Source: Lysinibacillus sp. BPa_S21 (GTDB lineage Bacteria; Bacillota; Bacilli; Bacillales_A; Planococcaceae). Taken from it: a stretch of DNA of 64,000 bases. A program made the position numbers and the translations under genes. Numbering within the stretch: position 1 is the first letter of the stretch; every line of letters begins with the position of its first letter. A model generated the notes under the pieces. The model searched no databases and had not been told where the DNA came from. It saw nothing but the letters and a program-made list of their open reading frames with translations. The stretch is from contig NZ_JALIRS010000001.1 of NCBI RefSeq assembly GCF_023337795.1, positions 310,001 through 374,000 on the forward strand, written 5' to 3'. Positions 16,688-25,549 of the stretch are shown in pieces.

Positions 16688-17704
16688 ATGGATACGATAT
16701 TACTGATAACAATATTAGTCGTTATATTTGCACTTGTATTCGATTTTATTAACGGCTTCCATGATACGGCCAATGCGATAGCAACTTCTGTATCAACAAG
16801 GGCATTAAAGCCACGTACAGCAATATACATGGCTGCACTTATGAACTTCATCGGAGCTATTACATTCGTTGGGGTAGCGAAAGCATTAACAAAAGATATT
16901 GTTGACCCGTTCAGCCTAAATGCTTTTAATGGAGATACTACAGGTTCTGTCGTTATTTTAGCGGCATTATTATCAGCAATCACATGGAATTTGATCACTT
17001 GGTACTTTGGTATTCCGTCAAGTTCATCGCATACTTTAATCGGCTCTGTGGCAGGTGCTGCAATTGCTGCGGCGGGCTTTAATATATTGAACTATAGCGG
17101 TTTTATAAAAATCATTCAGGCGCTTATTTTCTCACCATTACTTGCGTTCGCAGCTGGTTTCTTAATGATGTCTCTATTTAAATTATTATTTAAGGATATG
17201 AATTTATATCGAACGAATAAAGGCTTCCGGACAATGCAAATTGGTACAGCAGCTTTACAATCGTTTACGCACGGTACAAACGATGCACAAAAGGCGATGG
17301 GGATCATTACACTCGCTTTAATCGCAGGAGGCTTGCATCATACAGATGATATTCCTTTCTGGGTACGTTTTGCTGCAGCATGTGCGATGGGTCTTGGTAC
17401 ATCTGTAGGTGGTTATAAAATCATCAAAACAGTTGGCGGAAAAATTATGAAAATCCGTCCAGTCAATGGCGTTGCAGCTGACCTTGCCTCTGCTTCTATC
17501 ATTTTCGGTGCGACATTAATTCATCTACCTGTATCTACAACTCATGTTATTTCTTCATCCATCATGGGTGTTGGAACAGCGCACCGTGTAAAAGGTGTTA
17601 AATGGGGCATGGCACGAAAAATTGTGACAACATGGGTAATCACAATGCCAATTTCCGCAGTCATGGCTGCAGCTATTTACTTTATATTAAGTTTATTTTT
17701 CTAA
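16688..17704 (+). CDS. pit: Pit-family inorganic phosphate transporter
   Basis: 338-aa protein with about ten membrane segments. The inverted-repeat signature of the PiT family is clear: DFINGFHDTANAIATSVSTR at the N-terminus and FTHGTNDAQKAMGIITLAL in the second half. It imports metal-phosphate with protons or sodium. ATG 16688 has GATGGAG 8 nt upstream; a GTG at 16679 overlaps that site. Forms an operon with DUF47, closed by a strong terminator. Confidence 0.93.
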   Translation: MDTILLITILVVIFALVFDFINGFHDTANAIATSVSTRALKPRTAIYMAALMNFIGAITFVGVAKALTKDIVDPFSLNAFNGDTTGSVVILAALLSAITWNLITWYFGIPSSSSHTLIGSVAGAAIAAAGFNILNYSGFIKIIQALIFSPLLAFAAGFLMMSLFKLLFKDMNLYRTNKGFRTMQIGTAALQSFTHGTNDAQKAMGIITLALIAGGLHHTDDIPFWVRFAAACAMGLGTSVGGYKIIKTVGGKIMKIRPVNGVAADLASASIIFGATLIHLPVSTTHVISSSIMGVGTAHRVKGVKWGMARKIVTTWVITMPISAVMAAAIYFILSLFF

Positions 17705-17713
17705 CATAATGAG

Positions 17714-17745
17714 GGAATGCACAAATTGCGTGCATTCCTTTTTTT
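17714..17745 (+). terminator. Terminator after pit
   Basis: Stem ggaatgcac / gtgcattcc (17714-17722, 17730-17738) with a T7 run. Confidence 0.9.
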
Positions 17746-17764
17746 ATTTGATTGATCGGATAGG

Positions 17765-17890
17765 TAGAGCGACGAATAGAAATGGCCCAAGTGACGGATA
17801 TACCAGGCAAAACGACGGAAAGAAATGCAGCAGACGGTTTGTTCACACTTAACGTCAGAAAAAAATCGAAAAGTGACGAATAGCCAGATC
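17765..17890. repeat. Degenerate 21-bp tandem array
   Basis: About six decayed units in register at 21 (19-22) bp, for example gtgacggatataccaggcaaa and acgacggaaagaaatgcagca. The unit resembles the one at 43655-43936 (gacggaaag, gacggatag). Non-coding; between the pit terminator and the response-regulator gene. Confidence 0.6.
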
Positions 17891-17968
17891 TATGGTAATT
17901 ATAAAGAAAGTATAAAGTTCAGAAAAAATGTCTTTTTACATAGTAAGGTTAGTGCAGGAGGAAAATAG

Positions 17969-18667
17969 ATGAAAGAAAAGCTATTACTGATAGAGGATGA
18001 TACGGCGATTGGACGTATTGTGAAGGATACGCTTGAGCAAGAGGGTTACCAAATTACTTGGGCAACAACGGGACTAGAAGGGCTAGCTGATTTTCAGGCA
18101 GATACATTCGATTTAGTGTTAGTCGATTGGATGTTACCGGAGATGGATGGACTTACAGTTTGCCAGAATATTCGTTGGGAAAGTGATGTTCCTATTTTAA
18201 TGATGAGTGCGCGTAAGGAAGAGGCAGATAAGGTTGAGGGCTTGCAGGGCGCTGATGATTATATTGCGAAACCGTTTAGCTTAGAGGAGTTAAAGGCACG
18301 TGTAGCCTCACACTTGCGTCGCTGGAAACGTTATACGAAAAAAGAAATCGCTGAAGATGTAACATCCTTTGTACAAGGATTAAACATTGATTGGCAAAAG
18401 GAAACAGTGCGTCTTTATGATGAAGAACTTGCCTTAACACAAAAGGAATTCGCTCTATTAAAACTACTTGCGAAAAATCCAAGTCAAACTTTTTCGAAAG
18501 AAGAGCTCTACCAGCATATTTGGCAACAGATGAGCGTAGATGAAACACATACAGTCACAGTACATATAAAGGCGCTACGAGAAAAGTTAAAAGACCCTGT
18601 CAAAACCCCGTATTTTATACAGACGGTTTGGGGCAAGGGCTATCGCTTTATTGGTGAACCGCTATGA
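17969..18667 (+). CDS. OmpR-family response regulator
   Basis: 232-aa two-domain protein. The receiver (1-120) has the acidic pair Asp10/Asp11, phospho-acceptor Asp53 in LVDWMLPEMDG and the Lys of DDYIAKPF. The C-terminal winged helix has KEFALLKLLAKNPSQTFSKEELYQHIW and a final TVWGKGYRF. It binds DNA when phosphorylated by the kinase encoded next, with which it overlaps by 4 nt. Ribosome site AGGAGG. Target genes unknown; the lipoprotein gene downstream is a likely one. Confidence 0.93.
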   Translation: MKEKLLLIEDDTAIGRIVKDTLEQEGYQITWATTGLEGLADFQADTFDLVLVDWMLPEMDGLTVCQNIRWESDVPILMMSARKEEADKVEGLQGADDYIAKPFSLEELKARVASHLRRWKRYTKKEIAEDVTSFVQGLNIDWQKETVRLYDEELALTQKEFALLKLLAKNPSQTFSKEELYQHIWQQMSVDETHTVTVHIKALREKLKDPVKTPYFIQTVWGKGYRFIGEPL

Positions 18668-20112
18668 AAATTAAAACATGGTTACTTATCACTTTTTTTA
18701 TCGTGATGGTGTTACCGATCACAGGTGCATATAGCCTTTATGTGTGGATTAATGCCTATTATCAAGATAAAAGCGTTGCTGAATATTTCGAAAAAACGAC
18801 GGAGCTTAATCAGGTGAAATCAGTTCTTGATAATCCTGTGCATTATAAAAAAAGTGCAGCTATACAAGAAATTGAAGCACTATCGAATGATCAGCTGGCC
18901 ATTACACTTTACTCGAAATCAGGTCTTGTTTTATATTCCTCCAATCCATTGAATTCGGGGTTTGAATCTAAAAATAATATATTTAAAGGTTTATATGAAC
19001 TAAAGCAAAACTACAATGCCTTTACTTATAAAGAACCTGTTTATGAAGATGGGGAATTGCTTGGTGTTTATGAAATTCAATTAGTTAGGACGGATTGGGT
19101 AAAAGGTGTAGAAAGTCGTTCTTGGCTTGTGATAGCTAGCTCTATATTATTATTCCTCCTTATTTATTGTGCCGTTTTGATGCTGCTTAATCGTAAATTA
19201 AATCGACCGTTACAAGAACTGATGCGCCAAATGCGTGCTTTTGCAAAGGGGGAGCATGTTGAATCGAATTTAGTGGAGAGAAAAGATGAAATTGGAGAAC
19301 TTGCTCACACTTTTCTTACTATGCAGGACGAAATTGAAACTGCGCGTGTTCATTTAAAAGTTGAACAACAGCAAAAGGAGCTAATGATTGCAAGTATTTC
19401 CCATGATTTGAAAACGCCTCTTACAGCGATTCAAGCATATGCCGAGTCTTTACAAAGCAAGGCGTTATCAGAGGAACAGCAAGACGAGTACCGACAAATT
19501 ATTTTAACAAAGTCTGAAACGATGAAGCATATGTTAGAGGATTTACTAATGTTCACTTTATTGCAATCTACAAGCTATCATTTAGAACTTGTTGTAGTAG
19601 ATGGGGCTGAGTTTTTTGAAATGGCTCTATCTGATTATGAGCAATTATGCAAGGATCGAGGATTTATGCTTGAAGTCACTTGTGACATAGAAGGCGTGTA
19701 TGCTGTGCATCCGAAGCAGCTTCAACGGGTGATCGACAATTTAATGAGTAATGCTTGGCGCTACGGAGCAGTAGGGACAACGATTGGTTTAGCAGCTGTG
19801 AATGCTGGAGAGTGTCCGCTATGGTGCTTTGAATTTGTACCGCCAGCTCTGAAAAAGCAAGAAGGTATGTATATCATCTTGCAAAATAGCGGGCAAGGTG
19901 TAAAGAAAGAGGATATTGAGAAGTTATTCGAGCCCATGTACCAAGCAGATTCAGCGCGAACAAAAGTTGGCGAGCGTGGTTCTGGACTAGGATTAAATAT
20001 TGCCAAACAAATAATAGAAAAGCATGGTGGGACAGTCGAGCTGGTATCGCAAGAAGGCTCTGGAACAGCTGTACTTTGCTGGTTGCCACCATTTAAAGGA
20101 GAGAATTCATAA
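18664..20112 (+). CDS. Two-component sensor histidine kinase
   Basis: 482-aa membrane kinase. Two membrane segments (about 6-28 and 154-175) enclose a ~125-residue external sensor domain. A HAMP domain follows (about 178-230), then the HisKA motif SISHDLKTPLTAIQ with phospho-acceptor His247, and an ATPase domain with N box (DNLMSNAWRYG) and G box GERGSGLGLNIAKQI. Signal unknown. The ATG overlaps the regulator stop. A lipoprotein gene overlaps its end by one base. Confidence 0.93.
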   Translation: MKIKTWLLITFFIVMVLPITGAYSLYVWINAYYQDKSVAEYFEKTTELNQVKSVLDNPVHYKKSAAIQEIEALSNDQLAITLYSKSGLVLYSSNPLNSGFESKNNIFKGLYELKQNYNAFTYKEPVYEDGELLGVYEIQLVRTDWVKGVESRSWLVIASSILLFLLIYCAVLMLLNRKLNRPLQELMRQMRAFAKGEHVESNLVERKDEIGELAHTFLTMQDEIETARVHLKVEQQQKELMIASISHDLKTPLTAIQAYAESLQSKALSEEQQDEYRQIILTKSETMKHMLEDLLMFTLLQSTSYHLELVVVDGAEFFEMALSDYEQLCKDRGFMLEVTCDIEGVYAVHPKQLQRVIDNLMSNAWRYGAVGTTIGLAAVNAGECPLWCFEFVPPALKKQEGMYIILQNSGQGVKKEDIEKLFEPMYQADSARTKVGERGSGLGLNIAKQIIEKHGGTVELVSQEGSGTAVLCWLPPFKGENS

Positions 20113-21176
20113 TGAATTGGAAAAAATCATTACGTGCAGCAGGTTTAGTTGCCGCATTAACATTTAGCTTAGTAGGTTGTAATACAGAAGGAGCATATTC
20201 ACCGCAAGAAATTATTGATCATGCTTTACAGGAAACGCAAGAATCACTTGCTTATTACGCTGAATACACAATGGATATGGGCGAGGTTGGTGGAAAAGCT
20301 CAAGTCAAAGAGTGGACAAAAGATGGGAAACGTCGTGTTGAGGTTACAAGTGATAAAGGGGAGCATATTATTTCGGTCAACAATGGCTCGGAAATCATTT
20401 CTTACAATGTAAAAGCAAAAAGCGCTTTTAAAATAGATATCTCTGAGGATGGTTTGGAATCTTTTCCGTCCCCTAGAGAACAGGCAGAAAAGATGTTTGA
20501 TTTGGTAAAAGATACCCACGATGTTTCGATGTCAGGCGAGGAGAAAATTGCAGGAAGAGATACGTACAAACTTGTCGCCAAAGCCAAAAAAGATAATACA
20601 TTGTTTGGCGATATGGAGGTATGGGTAGATAAAAAAACGTGGCTGACATTAAAAATGACAACGAACAATGCAGGCAACAAAACAACGACTGAATATACGA
20701 AAATGGATGAAAGCGCAAAAATTGGCGATGCACAATTCATTCTCGATATACCAAAAGATGTAAAGGTGGAGGAAGTGAGTGGGGCTGAACCTGAGTCAGT
20801 AACACTGGATGGAGTAAAAGAACAGTTTGGTGAATTTTTAATGGTTCCTGAAGAAAATGGTTTAGAAATATCGAATATACAAGAAATGAAGATAAAAGAT
20901 CGCTCAGAGTTTGCATTCGAATATTCACAAGATCAACAACCAGCATTTTCAGTATCTCTCTTGAAAGCGGTTGAGGATGATACAGAAATGGGTGATATTC
21001 CAGGTGAAGAGCCTATTGAAGTGCGAAATCAAAAAGGTACATTCATGAAGTTGGGTGATATCCTAACTATTAGTTGGCAAGAAAATGGAAATCAATATAA
21101 TATTCTAAGCGAAAATCCTAAACTCACAAAAGAAGACCTATTAGCATACGCAAAACAAATGACCATCGTTAAATGA
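20112..21176 (+). CDS. LolA-like lipoprotein (outer-membrane-lipoprotein-sorting fold)
   Basis: 354-aa predicted lipoprotein. A lipobox LVGC places the lipidated cysteine at Cys23. The mature part has the repeated beta-strand pattern of LolA/LolB-like and MucB-like sensors (for example RVEVTSDKGEHIISVNNGSEIISYN and GRDTYKLVAKAKKD). In Gram-positives such proteins sit on the outer membrane face and often tune signalling. The one-base overlap with the kinase gene strongly suggests it works with that system, as sensor partner or target; this is inference. Confidence 0.8.
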   Translation: MNWKKSLRAAGLVAALTFSLVGCNTEGAYSPQEIIDHALQETQESLAYYAEYTMDMGEVGGKAQVKEWTKDGKRRVEVTSDKGEHIISVNNGSEIISYNVKAKSAFKIDISEDGLESFPSPREQAEKMFDLVKDTHDVSMSGEEKIAGRDTYKLVAKAKKDNTLFGDMEVWVDKKTWLTLKMTTNNAGNKTTTEYTKMDESAKIGDAQFILDIPKDVKVEEVSGAEPESVTLDGVKEQFGEFLMVPEENGLEISNIQEMKIKDRSEFAFEYSQDQQPAFSVSLLKAVEDDTEMGDIPGEEPIEVRNQKGTFMKLGDILTISWQENGNQYNILSENPKLTKEDLLAYAKQMTIVK

Positions 21177-21187
21177 GGTGAATTGTA

Positions 21188-21409
21188 ATGAAAAGAAATG
21201 AATTTATCAAATGTCTCGCATTGTTTTTATTTAGCACAGTTTTTTTATACGGTGTAGGTGAAACATACGGTGTTCCATGGCTACAATTTCATTTCTTCGG
21301 ACAATACAATGATGGAGGTTTTTATTTCAACTTTAGCTCATTAACCCCTATACTAGGTGGCATACTAATTGTTGCGTTATATGAAACGAAGATTAAGCGA
21401 CTTATTTAA
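21188..21409 (+). CDS. Small membrane protein of unknown function
   Basis: 73 aa, with two hydrophobic segments (about 8-25 and 50-65) around an aromatic loop (PWLQFHFFGQYNDGGFYFNF). The ribosome site GAGGTGAA is well placed and the gene starts 12 nt after the lipoprotein gene, so it probably belongs to the same operon. I do not recognise the family. Confidence 0.65.
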   Translation: MKRNEFIKCLALFLFSTVFLYGVGETYGVPWLQFHFFGQYNDGGFYFNFSSLTPILGGILIVALYETKIKRLI

Positions 21410-21415
21410 AATGAG

Positions 21416-21447
21416 GAAAATCCACTTTGAAGAAAAGTGGATTTTTT
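21416..21447 (+). terminator. Terminator of the two-component operon
   Basis: aaaatccactt / aagtggatttt (21417-21427 and 21434-21444) followed by T's, 10 nt after the small membrane gene. Confidence 0.85.
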
Positions 21448-21544
21448 AACGTTGATGAAAAACAGACAATAAAATCTGATTAATGATGATGAGTAGGGCA
21501 AAGATAATAGCTAATTGCGTTTTTCCTGTAGCATACAGGGCTAT

Positions 21545-21670
21545 GACCGCTAGAGACGCTCATCGCTGATAAAAGAGTCAGAACCGCTGATAAAACAGTG
21601 AACATCGCTGATAAAAGAGCCGGAACGCCAGAAGAACATTGACATCGCTGATAAAACACGAACGCCGTTT
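21545..21670. repeat. 21-bp tandem array, about 5 units
   Basis: Units such as cgctgataaaagagtcagaa, cgctgataaaacagtgaaca and cgctgataaaagagccggaa repeat every 20-21 bp. It lies between convergent genes. Confidence 0.75.
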
Positions 21671-21685
21671 GCCGCCGATACGATC

Positions 21686-22039
21686 TTAAGCTATTTGTTG
21701 CAAATGAGTTTTAGTAAAGGCAACATCATATTTTAAACCATAGCCCAGTGTACGATCTAAAAATATATGAGCTAGCCAAATTATCGAGGCCATTAGTAGT
21801 GGTGATGATACAGTGACAAAGCCTATCATCAAGAGAATGGCTGGCAGGACTAAACTATGGCCAATATTGTAAAAAATTGCGCCGACTTTAGTGTTAATTA
21901 TGTAGCCTAACATCGTTATATCAGGTAGTAATAAAAGTAGTACAAAATAAAGGAACGAAAATTCAAAATGCCAATAAAAAAATACAGTTACTAAAAATGC
22001 TATTAAATATTCCAATGAAATAATTTTACGTAGTTTCAT
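21686..22039 (-). CDS. DUF4260 membrane protein
   Basis: 117-aa protein with about four hydrophobic segments, matching my recollection of DUF4260 (LPDITMLGYIINTKVGAIFYN, YNIGHSLVLP, HIFLDRTLGYGLKY). Function unknown. ATG 22039 overlaps the end of the MerR gene, and its ribosome site (GAAGGAAG) lies inside that gene, so the two form a translationally coupled pair; the MerR protein probably controls it. Confidence 0.78.
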   Translation of the reverse strand: MKLRKIISLEYLIAFLVTVFFYWHFEFSFLYFVLLLLLPDITMLGYIINTKVGAIFYNIGHSLVLPAILLMIGFVTVSSPLLMASIIWLAHIFLDRTLGYGLKYDVAFTKTHLQQIA

Positions 22040-22466
22040 GATGAACACTTCCTTCTTGTAATTTATTATACATATCCTCGATCAGAGAGCCGATGACCAA
22101 CTTATTTTCAGCATATTTTCCTTCGGCCATTAATGTTTGAGTGAGCTGTAAGGATTGTAGTGCCTGCTGATAAAAAAATAGCTGCTGTTCAATATGTGCG
22201 ATCTTTGCTAAGAATAGCTGCACGGTCTCTTGATTGCAGGAATCTGAAGTAGGCTTTTGCTCTAGTAACAGAAGCTGTTTGATTTCTTGTAATGTAAAGC
22301 CAACCTGTTTTAATACTAAAATAAATTTTATTTTATGTTCACAAGTGACATCATACACGCGATAGCCGTTATCCTGTTTACTTGGATTTAGTAATCCTTC
22401 TTTTTCATAGTAGCGTAAAGTATCAGTAGATAAATTATACTTAGCTGCAAATTGTTTGATATGCAT
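22026..22466 (-). CDS. MerR-family transcriptional regulator
   Basis: 146-aa activator-type regulator. The N-terminal winged helix starts MHIKQFAAKYNLSTDTLRYYEKEGLL, the hallmark of MerR, with the wing GYRVYD near residue 37-42; a long helix follows for dimerisation. The C-terminal part has few cysteines (one in SDSCNQ), so a metal sensor is not obvious. ATG 22466 has CAGGAGGTG upstream. Its own promoter carries a perfect MerR-type operator. Confidence 0.9.
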   Translation of the reverse strand: MHIKQFAAKYNLSTDTLRYYEKEGLLNPSKQDNGYRVYDVTCEHKIKFILVLKQVGFTLQEIKQLLLLEQKPTSDSCNQETVQLFLAKIAHIEQQLFFYQQALQSLQLTQTLMAEGKYAENKLVIGSLIEDMYNKLQEGSVHHETT

Positions 22467-22485
22467 GTGAGCACCTCCTGAATTC

Positions 22486-22516
22486 ATCCTAACATTGGAG
22501 GATGCTCCAATGTCAA
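22486..22516 (-). promoter_or_regulatory. MerR-type promoter/operator with 19-bp spacer
   Basis: Reading leftward: -35 TTGACA (22516-22511), -10 TAGGAT (22491-22486), spacer 19 bp. A perfect 9-bp dyad ACATTGGAG / CTCCAATGT (4-bp centre, 22513-22492) fills the spacer. Over-long spacers with a central dyad are the mark of MerR-activated promoters. Transcription would begin about 13 nt before the merR start codon. Confidence 0.85.
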
Positions 22517-22765
22517 TGCGGTAGTGTAAAGGGAAATGTGCAGCATACTTGAAAAAATGATGGATGAAACATACAGCGCATTTTTTGCGTCTCGCCTACT
22601 TAAATAGCTATGAGCAAAATATTTTTCTAAAGCGGGAATATGACAATTAATAAAAAAAATAGTGGTATCACACATTATTGTTAAAGTGGCTATTAGGTAT
22701 TGAAAAATCTTCAAAATAAACGCTTTTTCTTGTATGTAAAAAGCTGTATAGTATGTATATAACTA

Positions 22766-22891
22766 TTGTTTGTTTTAGCAATTTCATCAGTTCCAATAGT
22801 AAGTTACCCAATAACAAAAGTGTTGCTATTTGTAGGAGTTGGTACTTCCACTTGCTTATCGCAGGTGTTGATTGAATCAGATAGAAAGTGA
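22766..22891 (+). pseudogene. Possible remnant of a small membrane protein
   Basis: A 41-codon open stretch (LLFVLAISSVPIVSYPITKV..., ending VLIESDRK) looks like a natural hydrophobic C-terminus, but it has only a TTG, no ribosome site and a stop directly upstream. Probably a gene fragment. Otherwise the 22517-23313 gap holds only a short dispersed-repeat piece and A+T-rich DNA. Confidence 0.25.
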
Positions 22892-22944
22892 AAAAGCGCC
22901 TTCATCCAGTTATTTAATATTGGAAAGTATCTCATTGAAGGGAA

Positions 22945-22996
22945 GCCTGGACGCGCACAGGAAGCTTTGCTTTACGCGATAGCGAAGCGACAGTAG
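22945..22996. repeat. Short copy of the gcgaaagc dispersed module
   Basis: cgcgatagcgaagcgacagt (22976-22995) differs by a few bases from gcgaaagcgaagcgacagc at 14536 and 26943. The flank carries a variant lead-in (gcctggacgcgcacagg). Confidence 0.5.
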
Positions 22997-23313
22997 GGAC
23001 AGAAACCAAACAACGTTATGGTGATGATCTACATAGATTATAGTTTTTCTAACATTCTTCAAGTCTCTCTAAAGAAGGGGCTTGTTTTTTATATGTCAGG
23101 AAATTATAGTTTTTATACTGTCCTACATTTCTCCATATAAAAAGTGTCATTATGACAGAGGGATTACATTTTTTTAGGAGAAATGAATCATGAAATGGAA
23201 TTTTGAGGTTAAATTTACTCATAAAATTGAAAATAAATGAGTCTGAGGAATTGTAATATAATGCACATAAAGATAGTATTAAAGAAGTAGGGGTTAACAT
23301 AAGGAGGGGCGGT

Positions 23314-24762
23314 ATGAACACACAGGAGTTTGAAGAATTATGGATTACTCTAAATGAATTGTATGAAGCGAATCGCTTTATAGAATATATTGAATTAAGT
23401 AGCGCCGCAATTGAAAGCGCTATTACGCTTGGTATGCATAAAAAAGCAATCCGTTTATTACGTTTTCGTTGTGCAAGCTATTTTCAAACAGGTGATTTAC
23501 AGGTTTCCATTAGTGTGCTTGAACAATATCGTGAATTAACCTTTCAATATGGCGATGATATCGATTTAATCCATCATTATATTTTAGCGGCAGTCTATTG
23601 GGGGACATTTGGCCATTTAAAAAAATCAAAAGAATTTTTGGTCAAGGGCCTAAAGATTGCCGAACGTGTTCAACATATAGAAAGTATAGGGAAAATTTAT
23701 AATAATTTAAGCGACTTAGAAAACTCTTTTGGAAATTACCAAATAGCGAAGGATTTTGCATTAAAGAGCTTGTACTATGCTAATTTTTTTGAGACCAAAC
23801 ATGAAAATCCGTATACAGGGATTATGTATTCAAAAATAAACTTAGCTGTCGCTCAAATTTGGTTGGAGGAGTTTGAAGAAGCGGATGAATTATTGCAAGA
23901 ACTGCTGGCGATGATTCAGAAACCACCTTATTCCAAGTTACAATTAGAGGTTATGAATGCCTATGCATTACTGTGTGAAAAGCAGGGACGCATTGGTGAG
24001 GCCATCGATTTGTATCAAAAGTCAAAATATTATGCCTTACAAAATAATGATTTATCAATGCTTCAAACGATTTATAATTCTTTAGTACAGCTAATAGAAA
24101 AGCAAGGTAATAAAATTGTATTGTGCGCGATACAAAAGGAATATATTGACATTTTACTAGAAATTCAAAGGGAAAATTATACACATTTATTATTTGAGAT
24201 GGAGTACAATGACCAGAAGAAACAACTTGAAAAAACTTCTTACATTGATCCATTAACGAATATTTATAATCGACGTTATTTTGATGAGAATGCAGAAAAG
24301 ATGCTGGAGAAAGCTGCAGAAGAAAATCAGCAATTAGCATTACTGATGATTGATTTAGATCATTTTAAAGAAATTAATGATACAAATGGTCATTTATTTG
24401 GTGATGATGCTTTAACGATTACTGCCACGACATTAAAAGACTATTTCCAGTCATTTGAGTCAATCGTTGGCCGTTTTGGCGGGGATGAGTTTATTGTGCT
24501 TTGTCAATTACAGAAAGGCGAATCTCTTCAAACGATGACGGAAGATCTTTATCAATCATTAAACTCTCTGTCCTTAACAATCAATGATGAGACCGTTCAG
24601 TTGGAATTTAGTATTGGCGTAAGTACGAATAAACAAGGCCAGATTGCCACTGTCGAGGAGCTGATCCAAAATGCGGATACAGCACTTTATACGTCCAAGC
24701 GCAATGGTCGTAACCAAATTACTGTTTTTGATCATTACAGTGATGCGGAAATCGTAACTTAA
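23314..24762 (+). CDS. Diguanylate cyclase with N-terminal TPR-like sensor region
   Basis: 482-aa cytosolic protein. Residues 1-285 are repeated helical pairs of TPR type (for example RIGEAIDLYQKSKYYALQNND), and a GGDEF domain fills about 310-475. The active motif GGDEF (389-393) is intact, as are DPLTNIYNRRYFDE and DLDHFKEINDTNGH, so it should make c-di-GMP from GTP. The RxxD inhibitory site that usually lies just before GGDEF is missing, so product feedback is not expected. The TPR part presumably senses a protein or peptide. Ribosome site AAGGAGGGG. Confidence 0.9.
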   Translation: MNTQEFEELWITLNELYEANRFIEYIELSSAAIESAITLGMHKKAIRLLRFRCASYFQTGDLQVSISVLEQYRELTFQYGDDIDLIHHYILAAVYWGTFGHLKKSKEFLVKGLKIAERVQHIESIGKIYNNLSDLENSFGNYQIAKDFALKSLYYANFFETKHENPYTGIMYSKINLAVAQIWLEEFEEADELLQELLAMIQKPPYSKLQLEVMNAYALLCEKQGRIGEAIDLYQKSKYYALQNNDLSMLQTIYNSLVQLIEKQGNKIVLCAIQKEYIDILLEIQRENYTHLLFEMEYNDQKKQLEKTSYIDPLTNIYNRRYFDENAEKMLEKAAEENQQLALLMIDLDHFKEINDTNGHLFGDDALTITATTLKDYFQSFESIVGRFGGDEFIVLCQLQKGESLQTMTEDLYQSLNSLSLTINDETVQLEFSIGVSTNKQGQIATVEELIQNADTALYTSKRNGRNQITVFDHYSDAEIVT

Positions 24763-24814
24763 CAAATCACATGATGGCTAATGATTGATTTAATCTTGTG
24801 AGATGAATGCGGAT

Positions 24815-24900
24815 GTCCAAACTCCCGTTGAAATAGTGGAACTCCGACCGAAATGACCGACGTCTTGTCGGCCCTCATGTTACTGACGAGGCATAATTGA
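24815..24900. repeat. Dispersed structured repeat, short copy
   Basis: Begins gcggatgtc and ends gaggcataattgatta, the same boundary sequences as the longer copies at 27082-27230 and 56460-56640, with a shorter interior carrying a gaccgac/gtcggcc-type stem. Confidence 0.6.
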
Positions 24901-24902
24901 TT

Positions 24903-24957
24903 AAGGATCTGCTACATTCAACGAATAATCGTTGGAGTTTTGCAGATTCTTTTCTTT
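24903..24957 (+). terminator. Probable terminator
   Basis: gatctgc (24906-24912) pairs with gcagatt downstream, with an inner caacga/tcgttg stem and a T-rich tail. It directly abuts the repeat copy. Confidence 0.55.
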
Positions 24958-25033
24958 TGAAAAATTTTAAATAAAAGTGAATCGGAAATGAAGCGGCGTC
25001 CGTCAGTAGTTTAGAAAGAAGGTGAGGACAACA

Positions 25034-25549
25034 ATGGAAATAGAAAAAATTATTGCAGAGCACGGTGATTATTTACTAAAGGTTGCTTATTTATATGTGA
25101 AAAATGAAGCAACAGCTGAGGACATTGTGTAGGATGTGTTTATCGCCTTTTATCAAAAGCAAGAGCAATTTCGTCAAGAATCATCATTACGTACATATTT
25201 AGTAAAAATGACGGTCAATCGAAGCCATGATTATTTGCGGAGCTGGAAAAGTAAACGACTGACACTCTTTGAAAAAATAACAGGGCGTACAACGACAGTC
25301 ACGCCTGAAAAAGAATTTCTTGCTAAGTCCACAAAACGAGAGCTAGTGGAAGCTCTGTTTACATTATCTGTGGCCTATAGGGAAGTATTGATTCTCTATT
25401 ATTTTGAAGATATGACGACAGTAGAAATTGCACAGCTTGTATGTTGTCCAGAAGCGACCATACGTACAAGATTACAACGTGCAAGAAAGCAGCTTGCAAC
25501 AGCAATCGGAGATTATGATTGGGAGGTGTTACGCCATGAATCAATTTAA
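25034..25549 (+). pseudogene. ECF sigma factor interrupted by an in-frame amber codon
   Basis: The ATG at 25034, behind a GGTGAGG ribosome site, opens a normal ECF sigma factor: MEIEKIIAEHGDYLLKVAYL then NEATAEDIV, at which point codon 33 is TAG (25130-25132) where related proteins have Gln (EDIVQDVF). The rest (DVFIAFYQKQEQFRQE, SYLRTYLV-like region 2, region 4 SVAYREVLILYYFEDMTTVEIAQL) is intact to 25549, 172 codons in all. One C-to-T change explains it. A GTG at 25136 could give a shorter product lacking part of region 2. The anti-sigma gene after it is intact and overlaps its end. Confidence 0.85.

Noticed and set aside
22484-22714. 76-codon minus-strand frame
   Set aside because: It covers the MerR promoter and dyad, has no ribosome site and no protein-like pattern.
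25136-25549. Calling the shortened sigma frame (GTG 25136) as an intact gene
   Set aside because: It would lack the first part of region 2, and a good ribosome site lies only before ATG 25034; the amber codon is the simpler explanation.
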